Below, piece after piece: positions 17,287-27,116 of a stretch of DNA of 64,000 bases. The position numbers and the translations under genes are program-made. The notes beneath the pieces were generated by a model. The model did not search any database, was not told the origin of the DNA, and worked only from the letters and a program-made list of their open reading frames with translations. How positions within the stretch are numbered: the first letter of the stretch is position 1; each line of letters begins with the position of its first letter. This stretch comes from Agromyces archimandritae. GTDB lineage: Bacteria > Actinomycetota > Actinomycetes > Actinomycetales > Microbacteriaceae. Location of the stretch: positions 3,286,001 through 3,350,000 of the forward strand of contig NZ_CP071696.1 of the NCBI RefSeq assembly GCF_018024495.1, given 5' to 3'.

Positions 17287-17292
17287 GCTAGC
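17287..17292. repeat. Target-site duplication, left copy
   Basis: GCTAGC immediately outside the left end of the insertion sequence; the same six bases follow the right end. It fits the NCTAGN target consensus known for IS481. Confidence 0.9.
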
Positions 17293-18289
17293 TGTACTTC
17301 CCCGTGACGTTGTGAACGCGTTGTGAGGGTGTTTGGCCGCCGATGCCGGTGTGGGGTCTGTGGTGATTGTAGTCATGGAGCCAGGTGTCGTAGGCGGCGG
17401 TTCGTTCGGCTTCGCTGGTGTAGGGCTTCGCGTAGGCCCATTCGGCGGCGAGGGTTCGGTTGAACCGTTCGACTTTGCCGTTGGTCTGGGGCCGGTAGGG
17501 CTTGGTCCACTTGTGCTTCACGTTCTCGCCGAGGGCGTCGGCGAAGGCGTGGGAGCGGTAGCAGGCACCGTTGTCGGTCATTACCGCGGTCACTGTCACC
17601 CCGAGGCCGGTGAAGAACGCGTTCGCGCGGTTCCAGAACCCGGCGGCGGTCTCTTTGCGTTCGTCGTCGAGGATCTCCGAGTACGCGACCCGTGAGTAGT
17701 CGTCCACGGCGTGGTGCAGGTAGCGGTAGCCGCGTGAACCTGCCGCGCCGGCCCGGGCGGCTTTGTCGCGGGCGAGGCCAGCGTGGCGGTCCTGGGCGGA
17801 CCCGCGGCCGTGGACGCGCCAGCCGCCGCCGTCGGGGATCCGGCCTTGCTTCTTGATGTCCACATGCACCAACTGGCCCGGTTTGGCGACTTCGTAACGC
17901 ACCGGCTTGGGCTTGCGGACGGGCAGCCCTGTGGCCTGGTCGATGTTCGCCAGCTTCGGCATCCGATACCGTGCGAGCACCCGGCCGACCGTGGAACGGT
18001 GCAGCCCCAGGTGATACGCGATCCGGTGCGGCCCCCACCGACGGACGAACCGCAACGCGAGGATTCGCCGTTCTGTCTTGCGCGGCAGCCGGCCCGGTGA
18101 CGAGTGAGGCCTCGAACTACGGTCGGTCAGCGGCAGGCCGGCGCGGTACCGGCGAGCCCACCGAGATGCCGTCGCCGGCGAACACTGAAAGCGTTCGGCC
18201 GCACGGCGGACAGTCCAACCGTCATCGACGATCAGAACGGCAAGACGTCGACGCCCCTCCGGCGTCAAGGGCGCGTTAGCGTGAGTCAC
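17288..18289 (-). CDS. IS481-family transposase
   Basis: 333-aa DDE transposase. It has an N-terminal helix-turn-helix region (about 10-110) followed by an RNase H-fold rve domain with Asp144 (VHVDIKKQG), Asp239 (MTDNGA) and Glu274 (GKVERFNRT), the last two separated by 34 residues. No frameshift or internal stop is seen, so it looks intact. GTG at 18289 (VTHANAPLTP) is the likely start; the frame is open upstream to 18331. The final Ser codon and the TAG stop lie across the element's end in the duplicated target GCTAGC, so the gene is completed by the insertion site. Confidence 0.92.
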   Translation of the reverse strand: MTHANAPLTPEGRRRLAVLIVDDGWTVRRAAERFQCSPATASRWARRYRAGLPLTDRSSRPHSSPGRLPRKTERRILALRFVRRWGPHRIAYHLGLHRSTVGRVLARYRMPKLANIDQATGLPVRKPKPVRYEVAKPGQLVHVDIKKQGRIPDGGGWRVHGRGSAQDRHAGLARDKAARAGAAGSRGYRYLHHAVDDYSRVAYSEILDDERKETAAGFWNRANAFFTGLGVTVTAVMTDNGACYRSHAFADALGENVKHKWTKPYRPQTNGKVERFNRTLAAEWAYAKPYTSEAERTAAYDTWLHDYNHHRPHTGIGGQTPSQRVHNVTGKYS

Positions 18290-18386
18290 GAAGACCTCCG
18301 TGGTCAGGACGGTGAGTGTGGTAACCCACATCCTGCCCCGGAGGTCTTCACTACCTCAGCCGTTCACAACCTGTCAGGGAAGTACA
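17293..18386. mobile_element. Complete IS481-family insertion sequence, 1094 bp
   Basis: Both ends begin with TGTACTTCCC and share a second block GTTGTGAACG, giving imperfect 26-bp terminal inverted repeats at 17293-17318 and 18361-18386. The ends have the 5'-TGT...ACA-3' form of the family and are flanked by the 6-bp direct repeat GCTAGC. One transposase gene fills the element on the minus strand. Exact flanking repeats and an intact gene suggest a recent insertion. Confidence 0.93.
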
Positions 18387-18392
18387 GCTAGC
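18387..18392. repeat. Target-site duplication, right copy
   Basis: GCTAGC directly after the right inverted repeat, identical to the left copy at 17287-17292. Confidence 0.9.
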
Positions 18393-18426
18393 GGGCCGCG
18401 CACGAATTCCGGGCGCCGCATCCGCG

Positions 18427-18432
18427 TAGGAT
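18427..18432 (+). promoter_or_regulatory. Leaderless promoter -10 of yebC
   Basis: TAGGAT ends 7 nt before the yebC ATG. There is no Shine-Dalgarno between them. The IS right end lies 40 bp upstream of this start codon's -10 box, so the element abuts the -35 region. Confidence 0.5.
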
Positions 18433-18439
18433 GGTGCGC

Positions 18440-19201
18440 ATGTCAGGTCACTCCAAGTGGGCGACGACGAAGCACAAGAAGGCGGTCATCGACCAGCGCC
18501 GGGCAAAGTCGTTCGCGAAGCTCATCAAGAACATCGAGGTCGCCGCGAAGATGGGCGGCGCCGACCTCTCGGGCAACCCGACGCTGTACGACGCCGTGCA
18601 GAAGGCGAAGAAGACCTCCGTCCCGAACGACAACATCGACCGCGCCATCAAGCGCGGCGCGGGCATCTCGGGCGAGAGCGTCGACTACACCACCATCATG
18701 TACGAGGGCTACGGCCCGAGCGGCGTGGCCCTGCTCATCGAGTGCCTCACCGACAACAAGAACCGCGCGGCGGCCGAGGTCCGCACGCTCATGACCCGCA
18801 ACGGCGGCACCATGGCCGACCCGGGCAGCGTCGCCTACAACTTCGCGCGCAAGGGCGTCATCGTCGTCTCCAAGGTCGACGGCCTCGGCGAAGACGACGT
18901 GCTCGGCGCGGTGCTCGACGCCGGCGCCGAAGAGGTCACCGACGAGGGCGAGACCTTCGAGGTCATCACCGAGGCCTCCGACATGGTCGGTGCACGCACC
19001 GCGCTGCAGGAGGCCGGCATCGACTACGACTCCGCCGACGCCGCGTTCGTGCCGAACCTCAAGGTCGAGATCGACGTCGAGACCGCCCGGAAGATCTTCC
19101 GCCTCATCGACGCGCTCGAAGACAGCGACGACGTGCAGAACATCTACAGCAACTTCGACCTCACCCCCGAGGTGGCCGCCCAGCTCGAGGCCGAGGACTA
19201 A
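18440..19201 (+). CDS. YebC/PmpR family protein
   Basis: 253-aa protein of the YebC (TACO1) family. Members have been described as DNA-binding regulators and, more recently, as translation factors that relieve ribosome stalling at proline runs. The start [14 protein letters not shown] is the family signature and fixes ATG at 18440; an ATG 9 nt earlier in frame overlaps the -10 box and is unlikely. It is followed after 8 nt by ruvC, the conserved actinobacterial order. Length is normal. Confidence 0.95.
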   Translation: MSGHSKWATTKHKKAVIDQRRAKSFAKLIKNIEVAAKMGGADLSGNPTLYDAVQKAKKTSVPNDNIDRAIKRGAGISGESVDYTTIMYEGYGPSGVALLIECLTDNKNRAAAEVRTLMTRNGGTMADPGSVAYNFARKGVIVVSKVDGLGEDDVLGAVLDAGAEEVTDEGETFEVITEASDMVGARTALQEAGIDYDSADAAFVPNLKVEIDVETARKIFRLIDALEDSDDVQNIYSNFDLTPEVAAQLEAED

Positions 19202-19209
19202 CCGACGCC

Positions 19210-19815
19210 GTGCGGGTGCTCGGCATCGACCCCGGCCTGACGCGATGCGGCGTCGGCGTCGTCGACATCGAGCCGAACCGCACAGCCCGGCTCGTCGACG
19301 TCGTCGTGCTCCGCTCGCCGGCCGACCTCGACACGCCGCGCCGCCTCGAGCGCATCGCGACGGGGCTCGAGGCGATCCTCGAGGAACACCGCCCGCAGGC
19401 GGTCGCCCTCGAACGCGTCTTCGCCAGAAGCGACGTGTCGACGATCATGGGCACGGCGCAGATCTCCGGCGTCGCCATGCTCATCGCGGCCCGCCGGGCG
19501 CTGCCGGTCGCCCTGCACACCCCGTCGGAGGTCAAGGCCGCCATCACCGGCTACGGCCGGGCGGACAAGAAGCAGGTCGGCGCCATGGTCGCGCGGATCC
19601 TCGGGCTCGACGAGGTGCCGAAGCCGGCGGATGCCGCCGACGCGCTCGCCCTGGCGATCTGCCACGCCTGGCGCGGCGGCGGGGTGCAGGCGGCCCAGGA
19701 GCGCGAGTCCGCCGCCGCCCCGGGGGATGCCGGGCTGACACCCGCTCAGCGCGCGTGGCGCGCCGCCGAGCGTGCCGCGAGGGCGTCGGCGGGTCCCCGT
19801 ACCCTGGACACGTGA
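19210..19815 (+). CDS. ruvC: Holliday junction endonuclease RuvC
   Basis: 201-aa resolvase that cuts Holliday junctions made during recombination, acting with RuvAB. The N-terminal GIDPG supplies the metal-binding Asp6; VALERVF supplies the next acid, and the C-terminal pair lies in [12 protein letters not shown]. The tail after about residue 160 is a low-complexity Ala/Arg extension. The GTG start at 19210 gives [10 protein letters not shown], and the stop overlaps ruvA by GTGA. Confidence 0.96.
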   Translation: MRVLGIDPGLTRCGVGVVDIEPNRTARLVDVVVLRSPADLDTPRRLERIATGLEAILEEHRPQAVALERVFARSDVSTIMGTAQISGVAMLIAARRALPVALHTPSEVKAAITGYGRADKKQVGAMVARILGLDEVPKPADAADALALAICHAWRGGGVQAAQERESAAAPGDAGLTPAQRAWRAAERAARASAGPRTLDT

Positions 19816-20420
19816 TCTCCTCTCTGCGCGGCACCGTCCTCGCCGCATCCGGCAGCACCCTCGTGATCGACGTCGGCGGCGTCGGCTTCGCCGTGCAGGT
19901 GCCGCCGGCGCTCTCGCTCGCGAGCCGGGTGGGCGAGGAGGCGCTGGTGCACACCTCGCTCATCGTGCGCGAGGATGCGCTCACCCTCTTCGGCTTCGCC
20001 GCCGCCGAGGAGCTCGAGGTCTTCGAGCTGCTGATCGGGGTGACCGGCGTCGGGCCGAAGTCGGCGCTCGGGGTGCTCTCGGCGATGAGCCCCGAGCAGG
20101 TCGCCGCGGCCGTCGACGCCGAGGACGATGCGGCGTTCCGTCGGGTGAGCGGCATCGGGCCGAAGACGGCCAAGCTCATCGTGCTCTCGCTGGCCGGCAA
20201 GCTCGTGGTGGCCGCCGCGGGCGGCGAGCCGGAGGTTCGGGCGGCGGCGAGCGACGACGTGCTCGCCGCGCTCACCGGGCTCGGCTGGCCCGAGCGCGTC
20301 GCCCGGCAGACGATCGACGAACTCGTCGCCGAGAGCGAGGCGGCGCGCACGGCGAGCGTGCAGGGTCTGCTGAGGATGACGCTCGGCCGCCTCGGCCAGG
20401 GCGGGAAGGCGGCATCGTGA
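19812..20420 (+). CDS. ruvA: Holliday junction DNA helicase subunit RuvA
   Basis: 202-aa junction-binding tetramer subunit. It begins [20 protein letters not shown] (OB fold), then has two helix-hairpin-helix motifs ([11 protein letters not shown] and [11 protein letters not shown]) and a C-terminal RuvB-contacting domain. It loads RuvB onto four-way junctions for branch migration. Both ends overlap neighbours by 4 nt (GTGA), so ruvC, ruvA and ruvB are translationally coupled. Confidence 0.96.
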   Translation: MISSLRGTVLAASGSTLVIDVGGVGFAVQVPPALSLASRVGEEALVHTSLIVREDALTLFGFAAAEELEVFELLIGVTGVGPKSALGVLSAMSPEQVAAAVDAEDDAAFRRVSGIGPKTAKLIVLSLAGKLVVAAAGGEPEVRAAASDDVLAALTGLGWPERVARQTIDELVAESEAARTASVQGLLRMTLGRLGQGGKAAS

Positions 20421-21481
20421 CCGAGCCGGTGGCCCTGACCGATCCGCACCTCGCCGGAGACGCCGAGCTGGCCTTCGAAGGCGCGCTGCGACCCAAGAAC
20501 CTCGGCGAGTTCGTCGGCCAGGCCAAGGTCCGCGGGCAGCTGCAGCTCCTGCTGCGGGCCGCGGAGCTGCAGCAGCGCTCGCCCGACCACATCCTGCTGG
20601 CCGGCCCGCCCGGCCTCGGGAAGACGACCCTCGCGATGATCGTGGCCCACGAGGGCGGCCGCCCGCTGCGGATGTCGAGCGGCCCCGCGATCCAGCACGC
20701 CGGCGACCTCGCCGCGATCCTCTCCTCGCTCGTGCCCGGCGAAGTGCTCTTCATCGACGAGATCCACCGCATGGCCCGCTCGGCGGAGGAGATGCTCTAC
20801 CTCGCGATGGAGGACTTCCGCATCGACATCATGGTCGGCAAGGGCGCCGGGGCGACCTCCGTGCCGCTCGACCTCGCGCCCTTCACGCTCGTCGGCGCGA
20901 CGACCCGGTCGGGCCTCCTGCCGAACCCGTTGCGCGACCGCTTCGGCTTCACGGCGCACCTCGAGTTCTACGACGAGTCCGAACTGCGAGAGGTGCTCGC
21001 CCGCGCCGCGCGCATGCTCGGGCTCGACATCGACGCCGAGGCGATCGCCGAGATCGCCGGGCGATGCCGAGGAACGCCCCGCATCGCCAACCGTCTGCTG
21101 CGCCGCGTCCGCGACTATGCGCTCGTCGAGGCCGCCGACGGCGGCAGCGGCAGGCCCGACGTCGGCGCGGTGCGCGCGGCCCTCGAACTCTACGACGTCG
21201 ATGCGCTCGGCCTCGACCGGCTCGATCGCGCCGTCATGGAGACGATCCTCACCCGTTTCGGCGGCGGGCCCGTGGGTCTGTCGACGCTCGCGGTCTCGGT
21301 CGGCGAGGAGGCCGAGACGATCGAGGCCGTCGTCGAGCCCTTCCTCGTGCGGATCGGCCTCATCACCCGCACTCCGCGAGGGCGTGTGGCGACCCCCGCC
21401 GCCTGGCGGCATTTCGGTCTCGACGACGCGAATACGACGGCGGGAAGCGACACACCGCGACTGCCGATCGATGACCTATAA
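20417..21481 (+). CDS. ruvB: Holliday junction branch migration ATPase RuvB
   Basis: 354-aa AAA+ motor that drives branch migration. Walker A is GPPGLGKT at residues 63-70, Walker B is LFIDEIHR, and the sensor GATTRSG and arginine-finger region LRDRFG are intact; a winged-helix domain ends the protein. The C-terminal 20 residues are a short unconserved tail. The GTG start overlaps ruvA. Its last codons and stop form part of a TATAAT box for yajC. Confidence 0.97.
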   Translation: MTEPVALTDPHLAGDAELAFEGALRPKNLGEFVGQAKVRGQLQLLLRAAELQQRSPDHILLAGPPGLGKTTLAMIVAHEGGRPLRMSSGPAIQHAGDLAAILSSLVPGEVLFIDEIHRMARSAEEMLYLAMEDFRIDIMVGKGAGATSVPLDLAPFTLVGATTRSGLLPNPLRDRFGFTAHLEFYDESELREVLARAARMLGLDIDAEAIAEIAGRCRGTPRIANRLLRRVRDYALVEAADGGSGRPDVGAVRAALELYDVDALGLDRLDRAVMETILTRFGGGPVGLSTLAVSVGEEAETIEAVVEPFLVRIGLITRTPRGRVATPAAWRHFGLDDANTTAGSDTPRLPIDDL

Positions 21482-21482
21482 T
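21477..21482 (+). promoter_or_regulatory. Consensus -10 box for yajC inside the ruvB stop
   Basis: A perfect TATAAT spans the ruvB stop codon. No clear -35 is visible 16-18 bp upstream. It would let yajC-secDF be transcribed apart from ruvCAB. Confidence 0.4.
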
Positions 21483-21549
21483 CCTATGAGGCTCTCGCCT
21501 GCCCCCGCATGCTCGGCGTGCGGCGCCCCCGCGCACCCGGAAGGTTTCC

Positions 21550-21960
21550 ATGGACCCGTTCACTATCATCATGCTCGTCGTCCTGGCGGTGCTGATCTTC
21601 TTCATGTTCCGCAACTCCCGCAAGCGTCAGGCGGAGGCGCGTGAGCTGCAGTCGAAGGTCCAGCCGGGTGCGGATGTGATGACGAACTTCGGCGTGTTCG
21701 GCACGATCCTCTCGATCGACGAGGACGAGAACCAGGTCAAGCTCGAGACGAGCCCCGGCACCGTGCTGACGGTCCACCGCCAGACGATCGCGCGCGTCAT
21801 CGACGCCCCGGCCCCCGAGGCCGCCGCCGCTGCGACCACCGGCGAGGCTGCGGAGCCCGAGTTCGGCGAGCGGATCGAGGAAGCGGCCGGAGAGGCCGGC
21901 ACCTCGGGAGACGACGCCTCCGGCGACGCGAAGCCCGACGAGCCGAAGTCCGAGAACTGA
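21550..21960 (+). CDS. yajC: Preprotein translocase subunit YajC
   Basis: 136-aa single-pass membrane protein that associates with SecDF. Residues 4-20 form the transmembrane helix, followed by the conserved RNSRKRQAEA and the GxFGTI-type segment VFGTILSID. The last 50 residues are a long acidic, Ala/Glu-rich tail, longer than in E. coli YajC but common in actinobacteria. It lies 63 bp upstream of secD. Confidence 0.92.
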   Translation: MDPFTIIMLVVLAVLIFFMFRNSRKRQAEARELQSKVQPGADVMTNFGVFGTILSIDEDENQVKLETSPGTVLTVHRQTIARVIDAPAPEAAAAATTGEAAEPEFGERIEEAAGEAGTSGDDASGDAKPDEPKSEN

Positions 21961-22023
21961 CCCTTCCCCCAACCTGAAGCTTCGCCCGCACGGGGTCGTG
22001 CGGGCAGCAGAGAGAAGACTTCC

Positions 22024-23766
22024 GTGGCGTCAGCACGAAAGCGATCCACCCGCCCGACTTCCGTGAGGAAGGCCTGGCGCTCGCTCAGCTGGCTGGGCGT
22101 CATCATCGTCGCGCTCTTCGGCATCAATGCCGCAGGCGTGATCTGGGGCGGCGGATCGTGGACGCCCAAGCTCGCGCTCGACCTCGAGGGCGGCACGCAG
22201 ATCATCCTCGCGCCGCAGCTCGAGAGCGGGCAGACGGTCTCGCAGGAGCAGCTCGACCAGGCGGTCTCGATCATCCGGCAGCGGGTCGACGCCTCGGGCG
22301 TCTCGGAGTCCGAGATCAACACGCAGGGCAACAACGTCGTCGTGCAGATCCCGGGCGAGCTGGACGAGCAGACGCGTCAGCGGGTGCAGTCCTCGGCGAA
22401 GCTCGAACTGCGGCCCGTGCTGCTGGCCGGCCAGCCCTCCGACGAGGCCATCGGCGACCCGAGCGCGAGCCCGACGCCGGAGCCCGAGGAGGAACCGCTC
22501 GAGTCGACCCCCTCGGTGCCGCCGACCGACGGCAGCGACCTGAACTGGGTCACCCCGGCGCTGCAGGACGAGTTCGACACCTTCCAGTGCTCCACCCTCG
22601 ACGACGCCGAGACGAACGTCGCCCCGGCAGACGAGCCCCTCGTCACCTGCGACCAGAGCCGAACCGTCAAGTACCTCCTCGGCCCCGTCGAGGTCAGCGG
22701 CGAGCACATCACGGACGCGACGAGCGGCATGGCCCAGACGCAGACCGGCGCCACGACCGGCGAGTGGGTCGTCAACCTCGTCTTCGACGGCACCGGCACC
22801 AAGGAGTTCGCGAAGGTCTCGGCGCGACTGTTCGCCCTGAAGGCCGAGTCCCCGCGCGACCAGTTCGCCTTCGTGCTCGACGGCGGTGTGCTCTCGGCAC
22901 CGCAGATGAACGGCGTCATCTCCAACGGCAAGCCTCAGATCTCCGGCAGCTTCACCCAGGAGTCGGCCAAGGCCCTCGCCGATCAGCTGAAGTTCGGCGC
23001 CCTGCCGATCAGCTTCACGGTGCAATCCTCCGACACAATCTCGGCGACACTCGGAAGCGCGCAGCTGCAGAACGGCCTCATCGCCGGCCTCATCGGCCTG
23101 ATCCTGGTCGTCATCTACACCCTCTTCCAATACCGATTGCTCGGCACGGTGACGATCGCCTCGCTCGTCGTGGCGGGTGTGATCACCTATCTGGCGATCA
23201 CGATCCTGTCCTGGCGCGAGGGCTACCGGCTCTCACTGGCCGGCGTCGCGGGCCTGATCGTCGCGATCGGCTTTACCGCGGACTCGTTCATCATCTACTT
23301 CGAACGCGTCAGAGACGAGTTGCGCGACGGCCGAGGGCTGGTCTCGGCCGTCGAGGCCGGCTGGAAGCGCGCCTTCCGCACCGTCCTGGCCTCGAAGGGC
23401 GTGAACTTGCTGGCGGCGATCGTGCTGTTCATCCTCGCGGTCGGCAGCGTCAAGGGCTTCGCCTTCACCCTCGGGCTCACGACCGTGATCGACGTGCTCA
23501 TCGTCATCATGTTCACGCACCCGATGCTCCAGCTGCTCGCGCAGACGAAGTTCTTCTCGAGCGGGCATTCATGGTCGGGCCTGGATCCGACCGCTCTCGG
23601 CGCCGTCTACCGGGGCCGGGCGGAGTTCCGGAAGCCCACGGCGGTGCCCGCCAAGAAAGCCGCTGCCAGCGCCGGCGAGGCCAAGCGCCGGCAGACCATC
23701 GCCGAACGCAAGGCGCAGACGTCGACCGCCGAGGCGGAACCGACCACCGAGGGGAAGGACTCCTGA
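22024..23766 (+). CDS. secD: Protein translocase subunit SecD
   Basis: 580-aa RND-type membrane protein that uses the proton gradient to help proteins leave the Sec channel. One N-terminal helix (about 22-42), the LDLEGG D1 motif (52-57), a large extracytoplasmic domain, then five helices in the C-terminal third. The extracytoplasmic domain contains a Pro/Glu/Ser-rich insertion at about 141-172 that E. coli SecD lacks. The C-terminus is a basic, Ala-rich cytosolic tail. GTG start; the stop overlaps the secF start by one base. Confidence 0.95.
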   Translation: MASARKRSTRPTSVRKAWRSLSWLGVIIVALFGINAAGVIWGGGSWTPKLALDLEGGTQIILAPQLESGQTVSQEQLDQAVSIIRQRVDASGVSESEINTQGNNVVVQIPGELDEQTRQRVQSSAKLELRPVLLAGQPSDEAIGDPSASPTPEPEEEPLESTPSVPPTDGSDLNWVTPALQDEFDTFQCSTLDDAETNVAPADEPLVTCDQSRTVKYLLGPVEVSGEHITDATSGMAQTQTGATTGEWVVNLVFDGTGTKEFAKVSARLFALKAESPRDQFAFVLDGGVLSAPQMNGVISNGKPQISGSFTQESAKALADQLKFGALPISFTVQSSDTISATLGSAQLQNGLIAGLIGLILVVIYTLFQYRLLGTVTIASLVVAGVITYLAITILSWREGYRLSLAGVAGLIVAIGFTADSFIIYFERVRDELRDGRGLVSAVEAGWKRAFRTVLASKGVNLLAAIVLFILAVGSVKGFAFTLGLTTVIDVLIVIMFTHPMLQLLAQTKFFSSGHSWSGLDPTALGAVYRGRAEFRKPTAVPAKKAAASAGEAKRRQTIAERKAQTSTAEAEPTTEGKDS

Positions 23767-24782
23767 TGGCCAGCCGTCTCACCACCTTCGGCAACGACCT
23801 CTACACGGGCAAGCGCTCGTTCAACTTCGTCGGCGGCCGCCGCACCTGGTACCTCATCGTCGGGATCCTCGTGATCGCCTCGGTGCTCGTCCCGGTCGTA
23901 CGCGGCTTCAACTTCGGCATCGAATTCCGCGGCGGTTCGCAGTTCCAGATCACCAACGTCGCCGAGGCCGAAGCGCAGCCGGCGATCGACGCCGTCGCCT
24001 CGGTCGTCCCCGAGACCGTCGCCAAGGTCACCATCGTCGGCGCCGACGGCGTCCGCGTGCAGACCGACCAGCTCGAGCAGGACGACTCCCACGCCGTCGC
24101 CGCGGCGCTGTCGAAGGCCTACGACGTCGACGCCGCCGAGGTGACCTCCTCCTACATCGGACCGAGTTGGGGCGCCGATGTCACCAGGCAGGCGATCTTC
24201 GGCCTGATCGCCTTCCTCCTGCTCGCCACGATCATCATGGCGCTCTACTTCCGCACCTGGAAGATGTCCATCGCCGCGATCATCGCGCTGCTCTGCGACC
24301 TCGTCGTCACCGTCGGCGTGTATGCGGCGGTCGGCTTCGAGATCACCCCCGCCGCGATGATCGGCATTCTGACGATCCTCAGTTACTCGCTCTACGACAC
24401 CGTCGTCGTCTTCGACAAGGTGCGCGAGAACACGGCCGAGGACGGCGAGGAGTCCAAGCGCACCTTCGCCGAGTCCGTGAACCTCGCCGTGAACCAGACT
24501 CTGGTGCGTTCGATCAACACGAGCGTGGTGGCGGCCCTGCCCGTCGCGGCGATCCTCTTCATCGGTGCGGGCGTGCTCGGCGCCGACACGCTGCGCGACA
24601 TCTCGCTCGCCCTGCTCGTCGGCATCATCGTCGGCACCTGGTCGACCGTCTTCCTCGCGGCCCCGCTGTACTCCCAGCTCCGCGAGGGCGAGCCGGCCGT
24701 CAAGCGCCACGACCAGCGGGTGCTCAAGGAGCGCGAGCGGGCCGGCGGCACCCCGGGCCTCGCGGAACTCGCGGCTGAATGA
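23766..24782 (+). CDS. secF: Protein translocase subunit SecF
   Basis: 338-aa partner of SecD with six transmembrane helices. The N-terminal FNFGIEFRGGSQF is the SecF D1-type motif, and SYSLYDTVVVFDKVREN in helix 4-5 is the family signature. TGATG overlap with secD couples translation. Only 81 bp separate it from relA, and a separate relA promoter is visible there. Confidence 0.96.
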   Translation: MASRLTTFGNDLYTGKRSFNFVGGRRTWYLIVGILVIASVLVPVVRGFNFGIEFRGGSQFQITNVAEAEAQPAIDAVASVVPETVAKVTIVGADGVRVQTDQLEQDDSHAVAAALSKAYDVDAAEVTSSYIGPSWGADVTRQAIFGLIAFLLLATIIMALYFRTWKMSIAAIIALLCDLVVTVGVYAAVGFEITPAAMIGILTILSYSLYDTVVVFDKVRENTAEDGEESKRTFAESVNLAVNQTLVRSINTSVVAALPVAAILFIGAGVLGADTLRDISLALLVGIIVGTWSTVFLAAPLYSQLREGEPAVKRHDQRVLKERERAGGTPGLAELAAE

Positions 24783-24836
24783 GTGCGGTTCGCCCTCGGC
24801 GCACCGCCGGTCGGCCGATCCTCGGCGACGAGCGGC

Positions 24837-24842
24837 GATAAT
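24837..24842 (+). promoter_or_regulatory. Candidate relA -10 box
   Basis: GATAAT 21 nt before the relA GTG, followed by the ribosome-binding site GGGAGG at 24849-24854. Confidence 0.45.
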
Positions 24843-24863
24843 TGAGCCGGGAGGTGGTGCCGC

Positions 24864-27116
24864 GTGACTGAGACGAGCGTCAATTCGACCGCGTCGCTAC
24901 GCCGCCTCGTGCCGAGGATCTTCTCGCGGGCGCAGCCCGCCGGGGCCGTCGACACGCTCCTGAAGACCGTGCGGATGCACCATCCGAAAGCGGACATCGC
25001 GCTCGTCGAACGCGCCTACACCGTCGCCGAACGCGCGCACCGCGGGCAGAAGCGCAAGAGCGGCGAGCCGTACATCACCCATCCGATCGCGGTCGCGCAG
25101 ATCCTCGCCGACCTCGGCATCGGCGCGAAGACGGTCGCGGCCGCCCTGCTGCACGACACCGTCGAGGACACCGCCTACACCCTCGACGAGGTGCGGGCCG
25201 ATTTCGGCGACGAGATCGCGATGCTCGTCGACGGCGTCACCAAGCTCGACAAGGTCAAATACGGCGACTCGACGCAGGCCGAGACCGTCCGCAAGATGAT
25301 CGTCGCGATGTCCAAGGACATCCGCGTGCTCATCATCAAACTCGCCGACCGGCTGCACAACGCCCGCACCTGGGGCTTCGTTCCCGCCGAGAAGGCGGCG
25401 CAGAAGGCCACCGAGACCCTGGAGATCTACGCGCCGCTCGCGCACCGCCTCGGCATCCAGGCGATCAAATGGGAGCTCGAAGACCTCTCCTTCGCGGTGC
25501 TGTACCCGAAGCTGTACGCCGAGATCGAAAGCCTCGTCAAGCAGCGGACGCCGCAGCGCGAGGAGTTCGTGCAGTCCGTCATCGACCTCGTCAACGAAGA
25601 CCTGAAGGCCGCGAAGATCCGTGGCAAGGTCATGGGCCGGCCGAAGCAGTTCTACTCGATCTACCAGAAGATGGTCGTGCGCGGCCGCGACTTCGACGAG
25701 ATCTACGACCTCGTCGGCATCCGGGTGCTCGTGAACTCGGTACGAGACTGCTACGCGGTGCTCGGGGCGATCCACGCACGGTGGACGCCGCTGCCCGGTC
25801 GTTTCAAGGACTACATCGCGACCCCGAAGTTCAACCTGTACCAGTCGCTGCACACGACCGTCATCGGCCCGAAGGGCCGCGCGGTCGAGATCCAGATCCG
25901 TACGCACGACATGCACCAGCGGGCCGAGTACGGTGTCGCCGCGCACTGGAAGTACAAGGAGCGGCTCGCCGGCGGCCGGACCGTCGAGAAGCAGACCCAC
26001 GACGCCGACATGGCCTGGCTCGCCCACATCTCCGACTGGCAGGCCGAGACCGCCGACCCTGGGGAGTTCCTCGACTCGCTCCGCTATGAGATCGGCGCCA
26101 AAGAGGTCTACGTCTTCACTCCCAAGGGCCGGGTCATCGGTCTGCCCGCCGGTGCGACGCCGGTCGACTTCGCCTACGCTGTGCACACCGAGGTCGGCCA
26201 CCGCACGATGGGTGCGAAGGTCAACGGGCGCCTCGTCCCCCTCGAGAGCGAGCTGAACTCCGGCGACGTCGTCGAGGTGTTCACCTCGAAGAATCCGGAT
26301 TCCGGCCCGAGCAAGGACTGGCTGAACTTCGTCAAGAGTCCGCGGGCGCGCAGCAAGATCCGGCAGTGGTTCACGAAGGAACGCCGCGACGAGGCGATCG
26401 AGCAGGGTCGGGATGCCATCGCGCGCGCGATGCGCAAGCAGAACCTGCCCCTGCAGAAGCTCATGAACCAGGAGTCGTTCGCCGAGGTCGCCGCCCTGCT
26501 GCGATACGATGATGTCTCCGCCCTGTACGCGGCGGTCGGCGAAGGGCACGTATCGACCCAGTCCGTCATCGAGAAGGTCATCGCCCTCGTCCGCGACGCG
26601 GACGTCGAGGAGGAGCCGGAGATCGTCCTCCCGGCACGCTCCCGCGCCTCGCTGCCGCGCAACAGCGACTCGGGCGTGCTCGTACGCGGTGCCCCCGACA
26701 TCCTCGTCAAGCTCGCACGGTGTTGCACGCCCGTCCCGGGAGACGAGATCATCGGCTTCGTCACGCGGGGCTCCGGCGTCTCGGTGCACCAGGCGGACTG
26801 CCACAATGTGCAGGCGCTCATGCGCGAACCGGAGCGGATGATCGACGTCGAATGGGCGCCGAGCTCGAAGAGCGTCTTCCTCGTCCAGATCCAGATCGAG
26901 GCCCTCGATCGCGCCGGCTTGCTCTCCGACGTGACGCGGGTGCTCTCGGAGCACCACGTGAACATCCTCTCGGCGAACGTATCGACCTCCTCGGACCGTC
27001 TGGCGATCAGCAAGTTCGTCTTCGAGATGGGCGACACCACGCATCTGGACCGCGTACTGAACGCCGTGCGCCGCATCGACGCCGTCTACGACGTCTATCG
27101 CGTCAGCGACGGCTGA
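24864..27116 (+). CDS. relA: Bifunctional (p)ppGpp synthetase/hydrolase (Rel)
   Basis: 750-aa RelA/SpoT homologue controlling the stringent response. The hydrolase HD domain is intact (His73, then His97-Asp98 in LLHDTVEDT), and the synthetase domain has the RFKD segment typical of bifunctional enzymes. It is followed by TGS ([19 protein letters not shown]), a zinc-finger-like Cys pair ([10 protein letters not shown]) and a C-terminal ACT domain. This is the single long RSH usual in actinobacteria. The GTG start has a good ribosome-binding site. Its 3' end overlaps the convergent AbiEi-like gene by 22 bp. Confidence 0.97.
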   Translation: MTETSVNSTASLRRLVPRIFSRAQPAGAVDTLLKTVRMHHPKADIALVERAYTVAERAHRGQKRKSGEPYITHPIAVAQILADLGIGAKTVAAALLHDTVEDTAYTLDEVRADFGDEIAMLVDGVTKLDKVKYGDSTQAETVRKMIVAMSKDIRVLIIKLADRLHNARTWGFVPAEKAAQKATETLEIYAPLAHRLGIQAIKWELEDLSFAVLYPKLYAEIESLVKQRTPQREEFVQSVIDLVNEDLKAAKIRGKVMGRPKQFYSIYQKMVVRGRDFDEIYDLVGIRVLVNSVRDCYAVLGAIHARWTPLPGRFKDYIATPKFNLYQSLHTTVIGPKGRAVEIQIRTHDMHQRAEYGVAAHWKYKERLAGGRTVEKQTHDADMAWLAHISDWQAETADPGEFLDSLRYEIGAKEVYVFTPKGRVIGLPAGATPVDFAYAVHTEVGHRTMGAKVNGRLVPLESELNSGDVVEVFTSKNPDSGPSKDWLNFVKSPRARSKIRQWFTKERRDEAIEQGRDAIARAMRKQNLPLQKLMNQESFAEVAALLRYDDVSALYAAVGEGHVSTQSVIEKVIALVRDADVEEEPEIVLPARSRASLPRNSDSGVLVRGAPDILVKLARCCTPVPGDEIIGFVTRGSGVSVHQADCHNVQALMREPERMIDVEWAPSSKSVFLVQIQIEALDRAGLLSDVTRVLSEHHVNILSANVSTSSDRLAISKFVFEMGDTTHLDRVLNAVRRIDAVYDVYRVSDG

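Noticed and set aside
17288..18331. An ATG at 18331 as the transposase start (347 aa).
   Set aside because: The extra 14 residues (MWVTTLTVLTTEVF) run through the inverted region near the end and lack family likeness; GTG at 18289 starts the conserved part.
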